A stretch of 40,934 nucleotides of DNA from Anaerovoracaceae bacterium (GCA_029983755.1 JASBYX010000010.1:1-40934), one strand, 5' to 3'. Counted from the stretch's first letter, positions 8,605 to 16,468 are shown. Notes: generated by a model from the sequence alone, not told the origin. Program-made: numbers and translations.

Positions 8605-8636
8605 CTAAAGACAAGAGTCTTTAGATGTGTTATACT
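8605..8636 (+). promoter_or_regulatory. asnS promoter overlapped by a perfect dyad
   Basis: AAGACA (8608-8613) and TATACT (8631-8636) are 17 bases apart, with an extended -10 TG at 8628-8629. The dyad CTAAAGAC-AAGA-GTCTTTAG (8605-8624) covers the -35 and part of the spacer, so a repressor site is possible. It lacks a T-run and is not a good terminator. Confidence 0.55.
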
Positions 8637-8703
8637 GTAAAAAATTGATTTTGTGAGCTGCGGTTCACGCCGGAAGCTCTTTAGATAAAGCGAGGTAAAA
8701 TGT

Positions 8704-10098
8704 ATGAAAGTTATTGATTTAAAAGAACTATTTCAAGAGGCAGCAAGCCTTGACGGCCAGAGTGTCAAGATCCAAGGATGGGTAAGGACGAATAGAAATT
8801 CCAATAAGTTTGGGTTCATCGGACTCAACGACGGCACTTTTTTTAAGCCGGTTCAGGTTGTCTATGAGAAAGAGAATATCGATAACTTTGACGAAGTGGC
8901 GAAACTACACATAGCCACAGCCCTGACGGTTGAAGGTGTTTTGCTCCTGACGCCTGATGCGAAGCAGCCATTTGAAATCAAGGCCAACAAAATAGTGGTA
9001 GAGGCTGAGAGTACGGGGGATTATCCGCTTCAGAACAAGAGGCACTCTATGGAGTTTCTCAGGGAGATAGCTCATCTAAGACCTAGGAGCAATACTTTTT
9101 CAGCAGTTTTCAGGGTTAGGTCGCTGGTTGCATACGCAGTGCATAAATTCTTCAATGAGAGGGGTTTTGTGTATATGCATACACCGATTATTACTGGAAG
9201 CGATGCAGAGGGAGCAGGAGAGATGTTTCATGTTACGACACTTCCTCTCGGGGATGTACCGAAAACAGAAGATGGAAAGGTGGATTTTACCCAGGATTTC
9301 TTTGGTCGGGAGGCGAGTCTTACGGTTAGCGGACAGCTGGAGGCGGAAATATTCGCCATGGCGTTTAAGAATGTTTATACATTTGGTCCTACTTTCAGAG
9401 CAGAAAATTCAAATACAGCCAGACATGCTTCAGAATTTTGGATGATTGAGCCGGAAATTGCCTTTGCAGATCTTGAGGACAACATGAAGCTGGCGGAGGA
9501 TATGGTTAAGTATATAATCAGATACGTCCTTGAGAATGCCCCTGAAGAGATGGCGTTTTTCAACCAGTTCATGGATAAGGGTCTGATTGACAGACTAGAA
9601 AAGCTGGTGGATTCTGAATTTGGGAGGATTACTTACACCGAGGCTGTGGATGTGCTCAAAAAGAGCGGCCACAAATTTGAATACCCTGTTGAGTGGGGAA
9701 TCGACCTCCAGACGGAACATGAGAGATATTTGACTGAGCAAGTTTATAAGAAGCCGTTGTTTGTTACCGACTATCCAAAGGATATAAAGGCCTTCTACAT
9801 GAGGTTAAATGATGATGGCAAGACAGTAGCTGCTTGTGATCTGCTGGTTCCGGGAGTTGGAGAAATCGTTGGCGGCTCCCAGAGGGAGGAGCGTCTTGAC
9901 ATCCTTGAGAACAGAATGGATGAACTTGGGCTCAACAAGGATGACTACTGGTGGTATTTGGAGCTCCGAAAGTACGGTGGCGTGAAGCATGCAGGTTACG
10001 GTCTAGGTTTTGAGCGAATCATCATGTACTTGACCGGGGTTTCCAATATTCGTGACGTGCTGCCAATTCCTAGGACTCCGAAGAGCGCAAACTTCTAG
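8704..10098 (+). CDS. asnS: Asparaginyl-tRNA synthetase
   Basis: 464 residues, class IIb aminoacyl-tRNA synthetase that charges tRNA-Asn with asparagine using ATP in the cytoplasm. An N-terminal OB-fold anticodon-binding domain spans about 1-110 (VKIQGWVRTNRNSNKFGF). The catalytic domain carries motif 2 (FRAENSNTARH from residue 231) and motif 3 (GLGFERI around 433-439), ending in the typical PIPRTPKSANF tail. The asparagine form rather than the aspartate form is supported by overall length and by this C-terminus. The ATG at 8704 follows GAGG (8692-8695). The leader holds a hairpin (GAGCT/AGCTC, about 8654-8679) but no T-box consensus. Confidence 0.96.
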   Translation: MKVIDLKELFQEAASLDGQSVKIQGWVRTNRNSNKFGFIGLNDGTFFKPVQVVYEKENIDNFDEVAKLHIATALTVEGVLLLTPDAKQPFEIKANKIVVEAESTGDYPLQNKRHSMEFLREIAHLRPRSNTFSAVFRVRSLVAYAVHKFFNERGFVYMHTPIITGSDAEGAGEMFHVTTLPLGDVPKTEDGKVDFTQDFFGREASLTVSGQLEAEIFAMAFKNVYTFGPTFRAENSNTARHASEFWMIEPEIAFADLEDNMKLAEDMVKYIIRYVLENAPEEMAFFNQFMDKGLIDRLEKLVDSEFGRITYTEAVDVLKKSGHKFEYPVEWGIDLQTEHERYLTEQVYKKPLFVTDYPKDIKAFYMRLNDDGKTVAACDLLVPGVGEIVGGSQREERLDILENRMDELGLNKDDYWWYLELRKYGGVKHAGYGLGFERIIMYLTGVSNIRDVLPIPRTPKSANF

Positions 10099-10240
10099 AT
10101 TCTCAGGAGCAGCTGAAGGTCAGTTCGGGGATTTAACCACGAGTTCAAGATTAAATTTAAGCGCCAGTTCGATATAAGATCTAAGCACAGGTTCAAGATA
10201 ATCTTTGAGAATTGGTTTAGGAAAAGAATTAAAGAATTAC

Positions 10241-10281
10241 GCACAGGTTTTGGGCTTTAGATCCCAGTGCCTGTGCTTTTT
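10241..10281 (+). terminator. Rho-independent terminator after asnS
   Basis: GCACAGG (10241-10247) pairs with CCTGTGC (10270-10276), with an inner TGGG/CCCA stem, then TTTTT. Confidence 0.85.
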
Positions 10282-10368
10282 GTTTGGGGAAAATCTAAGT
10301 GCCTGTGCCTTTAGCCATTGAAATGGAATATGCATATCAAAATAAGGTAAAGGCCATGTTAAATTAAG

Positions 10369-10397
10369 TTGTTAAGAATTAAAAAATTTGTTATAAT
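10369..10397 (+). promoter_or_regulatory. Strong sigma-A promoter for the EF-G-like gene
   Basis: TTGTTA (10369-10374), a 17-base spacer and a perfect TATAAT (10392-10397) with an extended -10 TG at 10389-10390. Confidence 0.8.
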
Positions 10398-10479
10398 AGT
10401 ATCAATCGCAATTATTTATTTTTTTGAATAATTAAAAGGCATTTAGATGCCACCGAAATCTAAAATAGGAGGTCTTTTT

Positions 10480-12435
10480 ATGAAGGGCTACACAAGCGAA
10501 ACAATTAGAAATGTTGCCTTACTTGGGCATGGCGGATGTGGAAAAACAACCTTCCTCGAGGCAGCGCTACTTGAGACAGGCGTTACCAGCAAAATGGGTA
10601 AAGTTGAGGATGGTAATACAGTATCTGACTATGACAAGATGGAAATTGAAAAAGGATATTCCATCAACACCTCTATCGTTCCTATCGAATGGAAGGGAAG
10701 CAAGATTAACTTCATAGACACCCCGGGTTATTTTGACTTTGTGGGAGAAGTTAATGCTGCACTCAGAGCAGCTGAGGCAGCTGTTATTATGGTGGATGCC
10801 GGAGCAGGAATTCAAGTGGGAACCGAGATGGCTTGGAAAGCCTGCGAAAGATACAAGATGCCTAGGTTCATCGTAATCACTAAGAGAGACAAAGATGAAT
10901 TCGATTTTTACAAAACATTTGACGAGCTTAAGGAGAAGTTTGGCAATGCGCTTATACCATTCAGTTGGCCTCTAAGTGCAGAGATTGACGAAGAGCTCAA
11001 GGAAGCAATCGCAATGGCAGACGAAAGCCTGATGGAAAAGTATTTTGAGGGTGAAGAATTTTCAGACGAAGAAATCAAGAAGGGTCTGGTTAAAGGGATT
11101 TCCGAAGGTGTAATCGTGCCTGTTTGCTCATCAGCTTTCGAACTTGGACATGGTATCGAGGGGCTTTTGGACCTGCTTTTGACATATGTTCCAACACCGC
11201 TTCAGCACGGCGTATATAAGGGATTCAACGATAAGAATGAGCCCGTTGAAAGAATGAGTGTGACTGATGCTCCAATGTCAGCCTTCGTTTTCAAGACAAT
11301 AGTTGACCCGTTTGTAGGCAAGATTTCTGTGATGAAGGTAGTTACCGGTAAGGTTGAGTCCGGAACGGAAGTATATAACGAGAGAGCTGAGAAATCAGAG
11401 AAGCTAGGAAAGCTATTTTTCCTGAGAGGAAAGAATCAGACAGAGCTGAACTACGCTGAAGCCGGAGACATCGTAGCGGTTTCCAAACTCCAGTATACTC
11501 AGTCGGGAGATACCCTCTGCGACAAGAACGACATTATCAGATACCTGCCCCTCGATTTTCCGGAGCCAACGTATTTTGTTGCCATAGAGGCAGCCGAGAA
11601 GGCTGACGAGGATAAGATGGGGACAGGGTTAAACAGGCTCAGAGAAGAAGATCCTTCATTTGTTGTGGTAAGAAACAACGAGACCCACCAGACACTCCTT
11701 GGGGGACAGGGTGAAATTCAGATAAGTATTATCCTCGCGAAACTAAAGGACAGGTTTGGAGTTAATGTTAAGACTGTGCCTCAAAAGATTGCTTACAGAG
11801 AGACTATCAAGGGTAATTCTGATGTTCAAGGAAAGCACAAGAAGCAGTCGGGTGGTGCAGGACAGTATGGGGATGTTCATATCAGGTTCTCACCATCAAA
11901 TGAGGAGTTTGAATTCAGCGAGGAGCTTTTCGGTGGATCAGTTCCTAAAAACTACGTTCCTGCTGTTGAAAAGGGGCTCATCGAGTCCATGGAAAAGGGA
12001 CCTCTTGCAGGGTGCAAAGTAGTGAATGTTAAAGCTGTTTTGTACGACGGGTCTTACCACGATGTTGACTCCAACGAAATGGCATTTAAGATCGCGGCGT
12101 CTCTCGCATTCAAGAAGGGAATTGTTGAGGCAAATCCGGTGCTTCTTGAGCCTATCATGCATATGGAAATCACAGTTCCTGATGATTATGTCGGGGATGT
12201 TATGGGAGATATGAATAAGAGGAGAGGAAAGATTTTGGGAATGGAGCCTTTAAGTGATGGGGGACAGAAGCTGGTGGCTGAAACCCCTCAGGCTGAAATC
12301 TTTGACTATTCTGTGGCACTAAGATCCATGACTCAGGGACGTGGCGGCTTCACAATGAAGTTTGCAAGATATGATGAAGTTCCGAAGAATCTTGCGGACA
12401 AGGTAATTGCTGAATATCAGGCAAATCAGGAATAG
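10480..12435 (+). CDS. Elongation factor G-like translational GTPase (EF-G paralogue)
   Basis: 651 residues counted from the ATG at 10480, chosen because AGGAGG (10467-10472) lies seven bases ahead; the in-frame ATG at 10447 has no such site. The G domain has the P-loop GHGGCGKT (16-23) and DTPG (80-83), and the later domains match EF-G in order. It is shorter than canonical EF-G (about 690). The usual NKxD guanine-specificity motif appears as TKRD (134-137). These features fit the EF-G-like (FusA2-type) subfamily, a paralogue of unsettled role, rather than the main translocase. The neighbourhood has no ribosomal protein genes, which also argues against the principal fusA. It sits alone behind a strong promoter, and a terminator follows. 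Confidence 0.88.
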   Translation: MKGYTSETIRNVALLGHGGCGKTTFLEAALLETGVTSKMGKVEDGNTVSDYDKMEIEKGYSINTSIVPIEWKGSKINFIDTPGYFDFVGEVNAALRAAEAAVIMVDAGAGIQVGTEMAWKACERYKMPRFIVITKRDKDEFDFYKTFDELKEKFGNALIPFSWPLSAEIDEELKEAIAMADESLMEKYFEGEEFSDEEIKKGLVKGISEGVIVPVCSSAFELGHGIEGLLDLLLTYVPTPLQHGVYKGFNDKNEPVERMSVTDAPMSAFVFKTIVDPFVGKISVMKVVTGKVESGTEVYNERAEKSEKLGKLFFLRGKNQTELNYAEAGDIVAVSKLQYTQSGDTLCDKNDIIRYLPLDFPEPTYFVAIEAAEKADEDKMGTGLNRLREEDPSFVVVRNNETHQTLLGGQGEIQISIILAKLKDRFGVNVKTVPQKIAYRETIKGNSDVQGKHKKQSGGAGQYGDVHIRFSPSNEEFEFSEELFGGSVPKNYVPAVEKGLIESMEKGPLAGCKVVNVKAVLYDGSYHDVDSNEMAFKIAASLAFKKGIVEANPVLLEPIMHMEITVPDDYVGDVMGDMNKRRGKILGMEPLSDGGQKLVAETPQAEIFDYSVALRSMTQGRGGFTMKFARYDEVPKNLADKVIAEYQANQE

Positions 12436-12474
12436 CTGTATTTAGAACGACAATTGCATATCGGAGATAAACGA

Positions 12475-12508
12475 TGCCCTTCTTCAATTAGTGAAGAGGG
12501 GCAGTTTT
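12475..12508 (+). terminator. Rho-independent terminator
   Basis: TGCCCTTCTTCA (12475-12486) and TGAAGAGGGGCA (12492-12503) form a 12-bp stem with one wobble and loop ATTAG, followed by GTTTTAT. Confidence 0.8.
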
Positions 12509-12574
12509 ATCAGGCCGGAAAGTGGATATAAATTATGAGAATATCAGTGGATCAATCCGTTAGGTGGTGAGATA

Positions 12575-13084
12575 ATGATAAGAACTTCAAGGCTTAATAT
12601 TATTGAGGCTCAGGAAGGAGATATAGAAAAAATTATAGAGATTGAGAGTAGACCGGATACCCGAGATTTTTTGTGGATTGGTACCTATGAGGAGCATAAG
12701 CAGGAAATAAAGGATCCTAACCACAGGTTATTAGTTTTTAAAGACCCCGGAAATTCGGAAACGCTAGGTTACGCCCTCATAAGGCTTGACTTTAAATCAG
12801 AGATTTTCGAACTGAGGAGGATAGCGATAATTGATAAGGGAATTGGTTACGGTAGGGAATCTATGATTGCTTTGTTTAAATATGCATTTGAAGATCTTGG
12901 AATGAATCGTTTCTGGCTGGATGTATATCCTGATAATGTGATTGGAATCAGGCTATATGAGAGTCTTGGAATGCATAAGGATGGAGTGCTTCGGCAGAAC
13001 TATAAGGCGGAAAGGGGTTATCTCGACCAGATAATTTATTCCATGCTAAAGGATGAGTACTTTAAATTTAGGAGAAAAGCGTAG
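12575..13084 (+). CDS. GNAT-family N-acetyltransferase
   Basis: 169 residues with a single GNAT fold. The acetyl-CoA-binding segment reads RRIAIIDKGIGYGRESM (about residues 84-100), followed by a hydrophobic helix and the conserved LDVYPDN then IRLYESLGM towards the C-terminus. It resembles RimJ/RimL-type acetyltransferases, which modify protein N-termini or small amines. The acceptor cannot be predicted. The ATG at 12575 follows a GGTGGTGAG stretch (12563-12571). The stop is one base before the radA start, so the two are very likely co-transcribed. Confidence 0.85.
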   Translation: MIRTSRLNIIEAQEGDIEKIIEIESRPDTRDFLWIGTYEEHKQEIKDPNHRLLVFKDPGNSETLGYALIRLDFKSEIFELRRIAIIDKGIGYGRESMIALFKYAFEDLGMNRFWLDVYPDNVIGIRLYESLGMHKDGVLRQNYKAERGYLDQIIYSMLKDEYFKFRRKA

Positions 13085-13085
13085 T

Positions 13086-14516
13086 ATGGCTAAGAAAAAC
13101 AAAACAGTGTTTGTGTGTCAGGAGTGTGGTGCTGAGCATCTTCAGTGGATGGGTAAGTGCAGTGCTTGCGGTGCTTGGGGAAGCCTTGTTGAGGAGGTTG
13201 TGCTTCCTGATAATAAGGATGATATTAGGAGTCGAAGCTCGGGACTTGGGATTTCCGGTGCCGGAGGCTATGGGGATCCGCAGAGCGGCAAGGGACCCAG
13301 GCCCCTGCGGGCCCTGGGGGCCCGCCAGCTCGCCCGCATGGACACCGGGCTGGGCGAGCTGAACCGAGTCCTCGGCGGGGGCCTGGTTCCCGGCTCCCTT
13401 ACCTTGATCTCAGGGGAGCCGGGAATAGGCAAGTCCACCCTCATAGTCCAAGTAGCGGCAGGACTTGCCAGCCGGATAGGCACAGTCCTGTACATATCCG
13501 GCGAGGAATCGGAAGAACAGATCAAACTTAGAAGCGACAGAGTGTGTGGAGAGACGAGCGAGAATCTCTATGTTGTTTCAGAAACAAACATGGAAAATGT
13601 ACTTACCATGTGTGAACACCTGCATCCTAAGTTCATAATTATAGATTCTATACAGACCATGTACACCCAGACCCTTGATTCAGCACCGGGCTCTGTATCC
13701 CAAGTCAGAGCATGCGGAAACTACCTGATGAAACTGGCAAAAACTGAGGGGATTCCGATTTTCATTGTGGCTCATGTTACCAAATCCGGAGACTTGGCAG
13801 GCCCAAAAATCGTGGAACACCTTGTGGACACAGTCTTGCAGTTCAATGGGGAAAGGGATAGGGAAATAAGGATACTACGAGCCCTCAAAAACCGTTTTGG
13901 CACAACGAGCGAAATCGGAGCTTTTACCATGGAAGAAAACGGAATGAACGAAATAGAGGATCTATCTGCGACCTTTATAGAAACACAGGAAAATCTCCTC
14001 CCCGGGTCTGTGATAACTGCAATATATGAAGGTTCAAGACCTGTTTTCTTCGAGGTTCAGGCTCTCACATCCCCAACAAACGTGGGATTTGCTAGAAGGA
14101 CAGCAATAGGAATCGATAGTCAAAGACTCAACATGATTATTGCGGTTTTGGAAAAGAAAATAGGCCTCAGGCTCATGGATCAAGATGTTTATGTGAACGT
14201 GGTGGGGGGCATGAAGCCAGAAGGGACTTCGACGGATTTGGCCGTTGCCCTTGCAATTTACTCATCTCTACGAGATAAACCTTCCTCCAAACCACTTGTG
14301 GCTCTTGGAGAAATCGGACTTACCGGAGATCTTCGATCTGTAAGTAACGCCGACAAAATACTTGCAGAGGCCAAACGTCTCGGCTACGAGAAGGTTATTC
14401 TGCCATCGAAGAACTATAAGCGATTGCTGAAAACAAAGTCAGTATCAGGGGATGCTCCCAAAACTGCAGCACCTTCTCAGAACATAGGGGATGCCATCCA
14501 GCACTTTCTTAACTAA
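13086..14516 (+). CDS. radA: DNA repair protein RadA
   Basis: 476 residues from the ATG at 13086, which follows AGGAG at 13070-13074; an in-frame ATG at 13053 lies inside the upstream gene and lacks a site. It has an N-terminal C4 zinc finger (C11, C14, C25, C28), a RecA-like ATPase with Walker A GEPGIGKS (110-117), the RadA-specific KNRFG motif (268-272) and a C-terminal Lon-protease-like domain. RadA is a RecA-like helicase that promotes branch migration in recombinational repair. The coding stretch at 13261-13380 is strikingly GC-rich compared with the rest of the gene, although the protein there reads normally. A terminator follows. Confidence 0.96.
   Translation: MAKKNKTVFVCQECGAEHLQWMGKCSACGAWGSLVEEVVLPDNKDDIRSRSSGLGISGAGGYGDPQSGKGPRPLRALGARQLARMDTGLGELNRVLGGGLVPGSLTLISGEPGIGKSTLIVQVAAGLASRIGTVLYISGEESEEQIKLRSDRVCGETSENLYVVSETNMENVLTMCEHLHPKFIIIDSIQTMYTQTLDSAPGSVSQVRACGNYLMKLAKTEGIPIFIVAHVTKSGDLAGPKIVEHLVDTVLQFNGERDREIRILRALKNRFGTTSEIGAFTMEENGMNEIEDLSATFIETQENLLPGSVITAIYEGSRPVFFEVQALTSPTNVGFARRTAIGIDSQRLNMIIAVLEKKIGLRLMDQDVYVNVVGGMKPEGTSTDLAVALAIYSSLRDKPSSKPLVALGEIGLTGDLRSVSNADKILAEAKRLGYEKVILPSKNYKRLLKTKSVSGDAPKTAAPSQNIGDAIQHFLN
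13261..13380 (+). other. GC-rich anomaly within radA
   Basis: I count 92 of 120 bases as G or C here, against 21 of 60 at 13561-13620. The codons switch to CCC, CGG, CGC, GGC and CTG, while the encoded linker and strand before Walker A remain typical RadA. Confidence 0.85.
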
Positions 14517-14545
14517 ACATTTGTAAAACTGAATATGAAAATATT

Positions 14546-14585
14546 AAAACCCTAGGTCACCGAATTGATACTACCTAGGGTTTTT
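14546..14585. terminator. Terminator between radA and the toxin gene (repeat copy A)
   Basis: AAAACCCTAGGT (14546-14557) and ACCTAGGGTTTT (14573-14584) form a 12-bp stem, with T-runs in both directions. It lies inside a segment of about 51 bases that recurs at 15291-15341. Confidence 0.85.
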
Positions 14586-14594
14586 CACATTTAA

Positions 14595-14909
14595 TTATAG
14601 TATTTTGTCGATATTCCTTCCGGAGTAAATAAGTCTACGAACTTCCATTGTGTCTTCTATCACAACATAGAAGACACAATAATTCTTTACATTTATGCGA
14701 TAATAAGGTAATTCTCTTTTCTTAGAGGATTGATAAGGAGCAAAACTAAGAGGAGATTCACATCTTTTAAGAATAGCTGCTTCTATGTCATCAATAAGTC
14801 TCAGTGCAGCTTGAGGATTTTGCAAACTAACGGTAATGTAGTCAACAACTTCGAGTAGATCTTTTTCAAATAATGGAAGAAAAACTAATTTATAGTTCCT
14901 TTTTTTCAT
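14595..14909 (-). CDS. RelE/ParE-family toxin of a type II toxin-antitoxin pair
   Basis: 104 residues from the ATG at 14909, preceded by AAGGAG (14923-14918) with eight bases between. A longer in-frame reading starts inside the antitoxin gene and is less likely. The C-terminal half has the RelE/ParE core: alternating strands YYRINVKNYCVFYVV, then VRRLIYSGRNIDKIL. Toxins of this superfamily cleave ribosome-bound mRNA (RelE) or poison gyrase (ParE), and I cannot decide between them from the sequence. The antitoxin gene lies upstream and overlaps by 20 bases, the classical order for Phd/RelE pairs. Confidence 0.85.
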   Translation of the reverse strand: MKKRNYKLVFLPLFEKDLLEVVDYITVSLQNPQAALRLIDDIEAAILKRCESPLSFAPYQSSKKRELPYYRINVKNYCVFYVVIEDTMEVRRLIYSGRNIDKIL

Positions 14910-15162
14910 CAACTCTGCTCCTTGCGTTACCAAAAACTTGTGATTTAGACAGTCTGGTAGAGTAATTGGAAGCAAAGGAGTCTGCTTCATCAAGTATTTT
15001 TTCAATATCATCAGTTAGTGAAGAATATTGCTCTACACTCATCAAAACCATTGTTCCATAGCCGTTCTTCGTTAAGAAAACAGGCCCATTGGAATTAATA
15101 ACGATATCTTCTATTTCCGGGAATTTATTCCTTAAATCGGATACTGGTCTTATATTAATCAT
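14890..15162 (-). CDS. Phd/YefM-family antitoxin
   Basis: 90 residues. The N-terminal half matches the Phd/YefM fold: MINIRPVSDLRNKFPEIED, then GPVFLTKNGYGTMVLMSVEQY. The C-terminal half is charged and probably disordered until bound to the toxin. Family members neutralise the toxin and repress their own promoter by binding a palindrome. A strong GGGAGGGAG site precedes the ATG. The upstream region has a promoter (-35 TTGCAA 15215-15210, -10 TATTTT 15192-15187) overlapped by the dyad ATAAAAT/ATTTTAT. Confidence 0.87.
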   Translation of the reverse strand: MINIRPVSDLRNKFPEIEDIVINSNGPVFLTKNGYGTMVLMSVEQYSSLTDDIEKILDEADSFASNYSTRLSKSQVFGNARSRVDEKKEL

Positions 15163-15184
15163 TCTATCTCCCTCCCTATTATCA

Positions 15185-15215
15185 ATAAAATATCATAATT
15201 TTATCTAAATTGCAA
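15185..15215 (-). promoter_or_regulatory. Autoregulated promoter of the toxin-antitoxin pair
   Basis: TTGCAA (15215-15210) and TATTTT (15192-15187) are 17 bases apart. The inverted repeat ATAAAAT (15185-15191) and ATTTTAT (15198-15204), spacer six, covers the -10 and is a good antitoxin-operator candidate. Confidence 0.6.
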
Positions 15216-15295
15216 TGGAAATTGTTCTCAAAGATACAAGGATTTTCTTAGTTGCCAAGAAACATGAAGGTATTAGATTTAGAGGAAGCGATATT

Positions 15296-15334
15296 AAAAC
15301 CCTAGGCTATCGAATTGACACCACCTAGGGTTTT
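15296..15334 (-). terminator. Terminator after the desulfhydrase-like gene (repeat copy B)
   Basis: AAAACCCTAGG (15296-15306) and CCTAGGGTTTT (15324-15334) form an 11-bp stem. Read on the minus strand it ends in TTTTAATAT. It is the second copy of the hairpin at 14546. Confidence 0.75.
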
Positions 15335-15386
15335 CACATTTGCAATTAGCGCAGTTTGCACATATTTATTAAAGTTTTCAATCGCT

Positions 15387-16412
15387 CTACTTCAAAATCG
15401 TTACTCCACCTAGCAGCTCCTTCTCAAACTCAACCCTGTGATGAGGAGTATATAGCCCAGGGAAACCTCCTGTGTGGATGAAAATGATGTTTTTCCCTTT
15501 GGAAATTTTCCCTTCTTTGATCATGTCAAGTATTCCGGCAAAGCCCTTACCTGTGTAGCAAGGATCAAGAAGCAAACCCTCTCTTCTTCCCATGTAATAT
15601 ATGGCATCTCGAACTTCCTTAGATGGATTGTTATAGCCTCCCCTGGTGTAGCCTGTTTCAATGTGGAAATCTTCTCTGGTTGCAGAAAATTCAAGGTCAT
15701 ATTTCTCTTTTACTTCGTTGAAGTACTCGACGATTCTCTTTTCCTTTGTTTTTCCAAAAGGAGAGATGGCTATACCCGTTAGCCTTAGAGATGAATTGGC
15801 ATAGCGCAGACCGCAGTAAAGTCCCATATAGGTGCCAATTGAGCCGACACTTTCAAATACCGTAGCATCTTGGATTCCCAGGTCCTTAGCCTGTTCATTG
15901 ATTTCCATAGCAGCATCAAAGTATCCCAAGGCACCAAGGACATTAGATCCGCCGACAGGTATGTAGTAAACCTTTTCGCCCTTTTCTTCATAGTCTGCTA
16001 TTAGTTGATCCTTAATCTTGTCTATCTGCTCATCCTCATCAGTTCCGTCATCGGTAGAGAGTATGAGCTCACACCCCATTATTCTATCAAGAAGCATGTT
16101 GGCAGTTAGTTCACCGGGATAGGAGTCGATAGCAATAATGGCACACTTTAGGCCAAGTTTTGTTGCTACCGCAGCAGTCAAACGCCCGTGATTTGTTTGA
16201 GCTCCTCCTACTGTTAGCACCATGGTTGCACCTTGGTTTACAGCATCTTTCATGAGGTACTCGAGTTTCCTCAGCTTATTGCCACCGGCTCCAAGCTCTG
16301 TAAGATCATCCCTTTTAATATAGAAATTGACACCTAAATCTTCAGAGATATTTTCAAGCTTATACAGTGGTGTTTCGTCAACAAAATCAAATTTTTCAAT
16401 TCCAAAAGCCAT
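15387..16412 (-). CDS. PLP-dependent enzyme of the D-cysteine desulfhydrase / ACC deaminase family
   Basis: 341 residues from the ATG at 16412, which has GGAGG (16422-16418) five bases ahead; the ATG at 16424 has none. The fold-type II PLP lysine is K46 in GAGGNKLRKL. The family motif normally written QSNHxR reads QTNHGR here (Q72-T73-N74-H75), so the serine that acts in catalysis in ACC deaminase and D-cysteine desulfhydrase is a threonine. A glycine-rich phosphate-binding loop (VFESVGSIGTYMG) follows. Characterised relatives break down D-cysteine to pyruvate, sulfide and ammonia, or deaminate ACC. This substrate is unknown. It is last in the predicted sigma-54 operon with lysA. A possible internal promoter (TTGAGG, 18 bases, TATAAT; 16497-16468) overlaps the lysA stop. 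Confidence 0.8.
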   Translation of the reverse strand: MAFGIEKFDFVDETPLYKLENISEDLGVNFYIKRDDLTELGAGGNKLRKLEYLMKDAVNQGATMVLTVGGAQTNHGRLTAAVATKLGLKCAIIAIDSYPGELTANMLLDRIMGCELILSTDDGTDEDEQIDKIKDQLIADYEEKGEKVYYIPVGGSNVLGALGYFDAAMEINEQAKDLGIQDATVFESVGSIGTYMGLYCGLRYANSSLRLTGIAISPFGKTKEKRIVEYFNEVKEKYDLEFSATREDFHIETGYTRGGYNNPSKEVRDAIYYMGRREGLLLDPCYTGKGFAGILDMIKEGKISKGKNIIFIHTGGFPGLYTPHHRVEFEKELLGGVTILK

Positions 16413-16468
16413 AGCAACCTCCATTTCTATTAGATATAACTGCAGTAGTTATCTAAATCATATCTATA

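Larger units (their letters stand above)
10099..10479 (+). other. 381-base gap with short repeats, terminator and promoter
   Basis: No gene is seen. In order it holds about four imperfect 20-24-base repeats built on GTTC followed by AGAT-like sequence (10121-10205), a strong terminator (10241-10281), a second copy of GTGCCTGTGC outside the terminator (10299-10308), an excellent promoter (10369-10397), and a small hairpin GGCAT/ATGCC (10438-10451) just before the ribosome-binding site of the next gene. Confidence 0.55.
14541..15341. repeat. Pair of near-identical ~51-bp direct repeats flanking the toxin-antitoxin genes
   Basis: Copy A is 14541-14592 and copy B is 15291-15341. They share ATATTAAAACCCTAGG, CGAATTGA and ACCTAGGG in the same order, with about five substitutions and one inserted T. 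Each copy contains a terminator hairpin. The toxin-antitoxin pair lies exactly between them. See findings. Confidence 0.8.

Noticed and set aside
8578..8703. Possible T-box leader before asnS
   Set aside because: Neither the TGGnACCGCG T-box sequence nor a specifier loop can be found; only a simple hairpin and a promoter dyad are present.
10121..10205. CRISPR-like repeats after asnS
   Set aside because: The units are imperfect, 20-24 bases apart with no constant repeat and no unique spacers, and no cas genes are in the window.
13268..13525. Minus-strand reading frame over the GC-rich part of radA
   Set aside because: Open frames are expected by chance in GC-rich sequence. The product is proline/arginine-rich without a family, and RadA on the plus strand is intact.
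16425..16468. Riboswitch or regulatory RNA between lysA and the desulfhydrase-like gene
   Set aside because: There is an imperfect AGATAACT/AGTTATATCT hairpin, but the gap is only 56 bases including the ribosome-binding site and resembles no known lysine or cysteine riboswitch.
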